From Perca fluviatilis (taxonomy: Eukaryota; Chordata; Actinopteri; Perciformes; Percidae), in the NCBI RefSeq assembly GCF_010015445.1, contig NC_053126.1, forward strand, positions 4,770,749 through 4,834,748: 64,000 nucleotides of DNA. Reading direction: 5' to 3'. Below are positions 58,736 through 64,000 of this stretch, piece by piece. The position numbers and the translations under genes were made by a program. The notes beneath the pieces were generated by a model, which saw only the letters and a program-made list of their open reading frames with translations, made no database searches and was not told where the DNA came from. Every line of letters starts with the position of its first letter. The first letter of the stretch is position 1.

Positions 58736-61646
58736 TGTATAACAGTCTATGGTTAAAACAAGTGCTAATTTAAGAAATCACATTCCACTGCTGTATTCCG
58801 GTCCAAAATAATGAATGCTGTTATACTGAACTGCCTTTTACCTGCGATACTGAGGTGGTTCCAATGTTTTTGTCCATTCAAAAATGTAAATGAGGTGGGC
58901 TAAAGTTGCTGCACCCTCATCTTGTTGTGAGCTACAGTCACCTTAAACAAGATTATTTTGTAAGCATGACTAAGGACTATAACCACTAAATGTACATGTT
59001 CTGTTACTGAACACTGCTAATTCATTGTCTGATGTAATTTGCTGTTCTGTTGTAAGTCTGTTCTTTGTTCTTTTATGTGAAACCTTTTATGCTGCCTTCT
59101 TGGCTCCTTAAGGAGATTCTGAATGTCAATGGGAATATTCCTGGTTAAATAAAAAAAACAAAAACATTTCAAATATATTAAAATAAAATAAAAAAACAAA
59201 TCACCACAACATTGTTTGTTTATCTTTAGTGTCTTTTTTGCACTATCCCTTGCTGCTGTGGTCGTGAGATTATTAAAGGATCTTGAATCTTGAAAACAAT
59301 GTCTACACACAAAGAACTAAAGTCTCAACAAAAACATTGTCTTGGTGGTATGTATTGCAGGGCTATTGCATTGCATTTATTACATCATGCAACTTTTTTC
59401 TCAAATTTTTCTTGAACTACAATGCATAATCTTTGCATAGATTGTTAATGTATGTGTGCCAATAGTCTACTGGTCTAGAGTTTTTTTTTTCGATCGCTGT
59501 GACAATTTTTTCATTACTTTTAACAACTTTCCTAAACTCTTAAGACACCAACACATCTACAACACACAATTGGCAAAACATTTAATTTAATGCACAAAAT
59601 CACACATTGAAAACTAAACTCCAACACTAATTTTCAAAATACAATAATATACTAACACAATACACTATGTCTACCAAAACAATGCAAACATGTCAATTAA
59701 ATAATTCTTTCAAAACACTAACACATGTTCTCATCCAACAGGAACATTTAGGCAACCATAGCACAATGTCATACAAAACACTAACATCCCGTGGAATTAC
59801 AGAAACTGCATTATTTTATGCGTCAGGTCTGCCCTTATATAATAGACAATAGTATATCGTATTGATCATAGATTGTGTTTTGCACTGCAGTTTCTCTTGA
59901 AGCCTCTACTTTTTAGTTTTGTTGGGTTTAGTAAATGTATGAATTTTGTTTCTTTTTCTGCAGAAATTCAATAAAAAAATGAATGACCCATGTCAGAGTA
60001 GCTTTATAAAATGTACGGTTTATGAAAAAAAGACAGACATTGTCCCTGGTACTCGTCTTCCTCTCCCTCGTGCAGGAATTTTTCTTACTTTCTTTGTGTT
60101 CAGTCAGCTGTGATTGATCTATTTGATTGATCTATTTGCATAACTTCAATCAGCTGTTTCTCAGTAGCAATGGAATAAAATGCAGGGGATATATTTGTGT
60201 TTATTTGTGAACAGCTGTTCACTTTCACTTTAGCCTATAAGTTAGGTTTAGAACATGATGTTATCTGTTCTGACTTACAGTGTGAAAGCATTTGTGAATT
60301 TGGCAGTACATATCCATTGTTTTGGTCATGGTTGAGCTGGTTTGTAAAAGATGTTGAAGCATTTAAACTGTCAAAGTAACAAGACATGTTAATTGTATAG
60401 CCTACACAGACAGATGTTGTGCTATGTTAAGAGTTTAGGAAAGTTGTTAAAAGTATTGAAATAATTGTCATAGCAATTGTAAAAAAAAAAAAAAAGTAAA
60501 ATGAGGAACAGATAATCTTAGGTGCATGTCTAGTCTGCAGAAGCAGGTGTATGGCATCTCTGAAATGAAATCTATGCACAGTAGTTTCTTTTGAACTTAT
60601 TTTATTGATTGCAAAAATGTGTATAATTTACAAAGATATGGGCTCTACAGTACTTTAAATATGAAAATAGTTTCAAAAGGCAGGTAGATTAGGTCATTTT
60701 ATCACAATTCATACTGTCAATAAAACAAAAAAAATAATTGGCTCATCGATGCAACACCTGTCACTTGTTAAAAATGCCAACAATGATCAGGGGAGACTGG
60801 AAGCTTGAGAGCTCTGGCTTCTCAGCCATGGTTTACAAAGAGACATCTGTGACGTGGGACAACATTCATTCAACAGCTTTTACAAACATCCGCAAAGAAA
60901 GTTGAGCCTGATTTTGCTTCTATGCAATCACAGATCAACTTTCAATTCAGCCTGCCAGGAATTAGAAACGTTTGCTGTTATGTCCTGTAATAATCCCAAA
61001 ATAGATTTTCAGAATTTTATATTCACAAATACAATACTACATAAGCACACTTTTCAGGTAAAAAATAATAATATTACAGCAAATGATAAGCTCCCATTTC
61101 TAAAAAAAAAAATAAAAAAAGGAAAAAAAAAAAATGTCTGCCCATTTTCACAGAGTAAACATGACTCAAAAGCTGTACAACATAGAAAACTGAGATGACA
61201 GTAGCTCTTATGTAACTGCGTTGACCCCTGCTGTCTCAGGCAGAAGACAGATAATGAGAAAATGATCCAACAAGAAAAGCTGACACAGTATGAACTCTTT
61301 ATCTACAATACATGATTAAAAAGAAAACCATGTCACTCTTTCTCTGTCACTCAACAAATATTCCAGTTTTCAGACCAAATGCGCACTCATACAGGGACTT
61401 GCACTCAAAGCAAGCAAAAGCTAAAATAAAAATAATAATAAAAGTGCAGTTTTATATATCATGTGTGGCCCAGTGTAATAAAACCGGCTAATAGCTACTC
61501 TATGCTGCTCACTGGCAGAATGACTGAAGACTAAATGACTGAAGACTAAAGGCACTATCATGGTCCCCACACAGCCGGAACTGAACAATCATCTCCTCTG
61601 CTTTTGTGTATGCCTCTTTGATTCAGTCACCATGGTGCAGACACAC
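58736..61646. other. Intergenic / probable distal 3'UTR of the triobp-like gene
   Basis: AT-rich. A LINE-like 3' tail (GGGAATATTCCTGGTTAAATAAA, about 59080-59160) and another tail-like piece (about 59215-59290) are present. A minus-strand AATAAA (TTTATT at about 60600) and an acceptor at 61647 suggest a terminal non-coding exon of the minus-strand coiled-coil gene from about 61646 downwards. No ORF was supported. Confidence 0.4.
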
Positions 61647-61731
61647 CTGCAAAAAAATAAACATACAGAAAGAATGAGACTATAACAAAAGACATTTCAA
61701 TGAATATCTGCCTCTCAGAATATCCATGGCT

Positions 61732-62550
61732 TAGGGCTGTTGGAATGAATTTCCGAAAGTCAAATATAGTTCGAATAGTAATAAAATCAATGCTATTCGA
61801 ATGCTGAAATTACTATTCAAATGTGAATTGTTTTTTATAAATATGTTGGCTAACGTTAGCTAATTTCCTTCTTCTCGCCTTGGCCTACCCGCATGTAAAA
61901 ACAAAATGCTTTTGTCAAGTTACGTCTGATGAACAATAAGTGAGCGGGAGTGAGAAACACGAGGCATTGTGAGGTCTTAAGATCACGGCGCTAATGTTAC
62001 GTACCGAGTAGTCTATATCCTTGATGAACACATATTTTGCAGCGGCTCCGTGGGGAGCTTAGCGCCGCCCAGGACGATTGTGATTGGTTTAAAGAAATGC
62101 CAATAAACCGGAGCACGTTTTTCTCCCATCCAGGAATGCTGTGTGGACTAGCCAGACCCTCCTCCGCAGCGCTGTGGATGGTCTGGCAAAGCAAGACTAT
62201 GTACCGAGTAACCAATACACTTGTTAGATAATGTTTCATTACAGAGTTGGGTTTGTCGCTGTGTGCTCGTGGTTGAAAACGCATGGAAACAAGGTGGCGT
62301 GCAAGAAATGCAATGCGCCATGACGTAGATCCCCTTCAAGGCCAGGCTGATGTTGGAAGTCCCTCTAGTGGACAGAACGTGTAACAACAACCACATGCCA
62401 CATATAGTGGCATTGACAATGCATAAGCCCAAGTAGTGTAGTACATATTATAACAGGCTGCATTTGAGCATTAAATATTAGAATATATAAAAAAGAAAAA
62501 AATAACAAATTAAATTTGAATGGTATTATAGGGGAAGATTGACAGCTCTA
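61732..62550. mobile_element. Inverted-end element (TAGGGCTGT...ACAGCTCTA), outer of a nest
   Basis: Ends TAGGGCTGTTGGAATG and TTGACAGCTCTA resemble the hAT-type miniature elements elsewhere here, with TTCGAAT motifs near the ends. The 8-bp flanks do not match, so the assignment is weaker. It encloses the 62009-62199 element and lies in the putative 3'UTR intron of the triobp-like gene. Confidence 0.65.
62009..62199 (-). mobile_element. TAGTCT-family miniature element, internally deleted, nested
   Basis: 191 bp: TAGTCTATATCC...GCAAAGCAAGACTA, flanked by GTACCGAG at 62001-62008 and 62201-62208 (one extra base on the right). Compared with 3086-3542 the middle is missing. Confidence 0.85.
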
Positions 62551-62613
62551 ATAGGGACAGTGAATCATACCTGTCACTGTGTCTGCCTGAGCGTCAGTAC
62601 CAGCAGCAGACTC

Positions 62614-63550
62614 TCAGTGGTCCAGGCTGTTACCCAGCTTCTGCCCCTCCTGCAGAGCAGCCATGGCCAGCTTCAAATGCTCCTTGAGACTCTGGATCTC
62701 TCGCTCACTCCGGCCCCTCAGGCCACTCAGCTCCTCGTGGACCTGCGTGCATCGTTCACAGGCCAGCCGGTTCTCCTGCGGGGCAGAGAGGAGTAGACAG
62801 GCTCAAGTTCCTTAAACTGCCTCATCTAATACTACATCAGCCAGCTCTTTTTCTTTTTGGGACCATCTTAGTGTGACATCACATTCACTATGAAACAAAA
62901 CCTATACTTTCTCCAATTCTAATATAGCATGCTATATTTGTGTTTTTAAAATTACAATATTCATATATCATAACATGCCATTTGCCTTAGGAGCAGCACC
63001 AAATAACTGAAGCATGGAAGGTTCAGTATTATCACGATATTGGTCTGTCCGAATATTTGGACAAATTGTACTTTGAGGCTTTGGCAACATTGTTATTGAA
63101 ACTTTCATGCCAATAAAGCCCTTTTGAATTTGAATATTATTACAAACAAGACAGACAGCGCATCATTTCATCAATTCATTCACTGTATAGTAATCACTGG
63201 ATGAGGATGTCCAGAGCACAAGGGTGCAGGGTCTTCCCAAGGGTGCAGGGTCTTCCCAAGGGTGCAGGGTCTTCTGACCACCTGCATTTCCTGAAAGCTT
63301 CCAGGCTTTAAGATACTTAACCACCTTCTTCAAGGACGTGAGGATTAACATTCCACGTTATTCGTCTAATAATGTAGGGTTTACAGAAAGAATAAAAAAA
63401 AAAAAAACACACACATAATAGTAGAACCAGACCAACACACACAGATGCAGACAGGCAGACTACCGTGTTAAGAAACTGCAGCTCGTTCCTCAGACAGCTG
63501 ATCTCCTTGTGTAAGTACTCAATCTCGTTTTCTTTTACCCTGAGAAGAAC
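62614..63550 (-). CDS. triobp: C-terminal exons of a TRIOBP/MPRIP-type coiled-coil protein
   Basis: Two minus-strand exons are certain: 63464-63550 (29 codons) and 62614-62775 (53 codons plus TGA). They join in phase 0 and encode [82 protein letters not shown]. The heptad pattern and the KE.EI.YL..EI..L..EL core resemble the C-terminal coiled coils of TRIOBP (Tara) and MPRIP, F-actin-binding PH/coiled-coil proteins. TRIOBP lies on human 22q, like several neighbours, which favours triobp. The rest of the gene is beyond 64000. After the TGA the exon continues to a good donor (62571/62570, GTATGA), and an acceptor lies at 61647, implying a 3'UTR intron that starts 43 bases after the stop. Paralog assignment is tentative; another coiled-coil protein is possible. 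Confidence 0.7.
63220..63277. repeat. Three tandem copies of a 19-bp unit
   Basis: AAGGGTGCAGGGTCTTCCC is repeated three times in the intron between the two triobp-like exons. A LINE-like tail (GCCAATAAAGCCCTTTTGAATTTGAA) lies just upstream at about 63060-63135. Confidence 0.85.
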
Positions 63551-63974
63551 CTGTGAGAAAAACAACAAAACAACATAGTGTGGTTGTCATTTGTTGCCAA
63601 AAAAAAAAAGAAAAGAAAAAAACCACACACACAAAACCTCTTTTATAAATACCCTATATTATTATAATTATCACTTGAACCCACCCAAAAAAAAACAATT
63701 GTGTTCTGTCTGATTTATGATAAACACAGTGGGCGTTTTCTGTAATTTATAATCGTACATAACTTGGGCTTTTGGCCAAATAGGGTCTAGCATGAAATTC
63801 CGTTTGTATTCTCAAAACTGCAACATTAGTTTGGTAACCAGAAAGAGTATAAAAGGAACTGCCACATGTTTGCTTTATAATAACTCTCAGAGGCTGGGTG
63901 GCATGTCAGTGTCCTTTGTTTGGACAGCAGGGCGGCCTATTTCTGGGACTGATGTGTCTCTTGATTAAGTGCCC

Positions 63975-64000
63975 TAAAGGTCCCATGACATGCTGCTTTT
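63975..64000 (+). mobile_element. Start of an AAAGGTCCCATG-family element, cut by the window edge
   Basis: The last 26 bases (TAAAGGTCCCATGACATGCT and on) match the terminus shared by the elements at 12856, 23564 and 38411, in the orientation of a 5' end. The rest is outside the window. Confidence 0.75.

Overview
The window looks like a gene-bearing stretch of a ray-finned (teleost, probably percomorph) fish genome. Genes are split by introns with canonical GT-AG junctions, and their products are recognisable vertebrate nuclear proteins. The spaces between exons are full of repeat types typical of fish: short hAT-type elements with 8-bp target duplications, Tc1 elements at TA, tRNA-derived SINEs, L2-like LINE tails, minisatellites and long CA/GT runs. 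There is no sign of prokaryotic, phage or plasmid sequence, CRISPR or operons.

Eight protein-coding genes were reconstructed exon by exon. In order they are: a heme-binding SOUL protein (hebp1-like, +, 5' end missing, 1265-3910); a WW-domain-binding protein 2 family gene (wbp2/wbp2nl, -, 7250-11359); a trefoil plus zona-pellucida-domain egg-coat gene (zp4-like, +, 14793-18752); rrp7a (-, 20800-24069); poldip3/SKAR (-, 25935-32956); fam234b (+, 35475-50648); ndufa6 (-, 53599-58158); and the last coding exons of a TRIOBP/MPRIP-type coiled-coil gene (-, 62614-63550). The seven other than hebp1 and the last gene have complete coding sequences that join in frame from start to stop (286, 552, 282, 457, 691 and 127 codons for the six complete ones). 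The genes are unrelated in function: heme handling, transcriptional co-regulation, egg coat, ribosome biogenesis, mRNA export/translation, a membrane protein, complex I and actin binding. What links them is ancient synteny: in human, HEBP1 and FAM234B are neighbours on 12p13, while WBP2NL, NDUFA6, RRP7A, POLDIP3 and TRIOBP lie on 22q13.

The non-coding part is a layered record of transposition. Five copies of one hAT-type miniature element (TAGRGCTGGGC...GCCCAGC.CTA) occur; four have intact 8-bp target duplications, and two of them sit inside other hAT-type elements. A Tc1-like element has inserted at a TA within another miniature element. A second Tc1 element is nearly intact, with its DD34E motif kept and one frameshift. 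Several miniature-element families carry private minisatellite arrays (46, 58 and 12 bp units).

I did not find a new multi-gene biological system. The points most worth a second look are the nested-transposon architecture, minisatellite birth inside miniature elements, the zp4-like stop codon embedded in its polyadenylation signal, the isolated stop-codon exon of fam234b, and the probable 3'UTR intron of the triobp-like gene.
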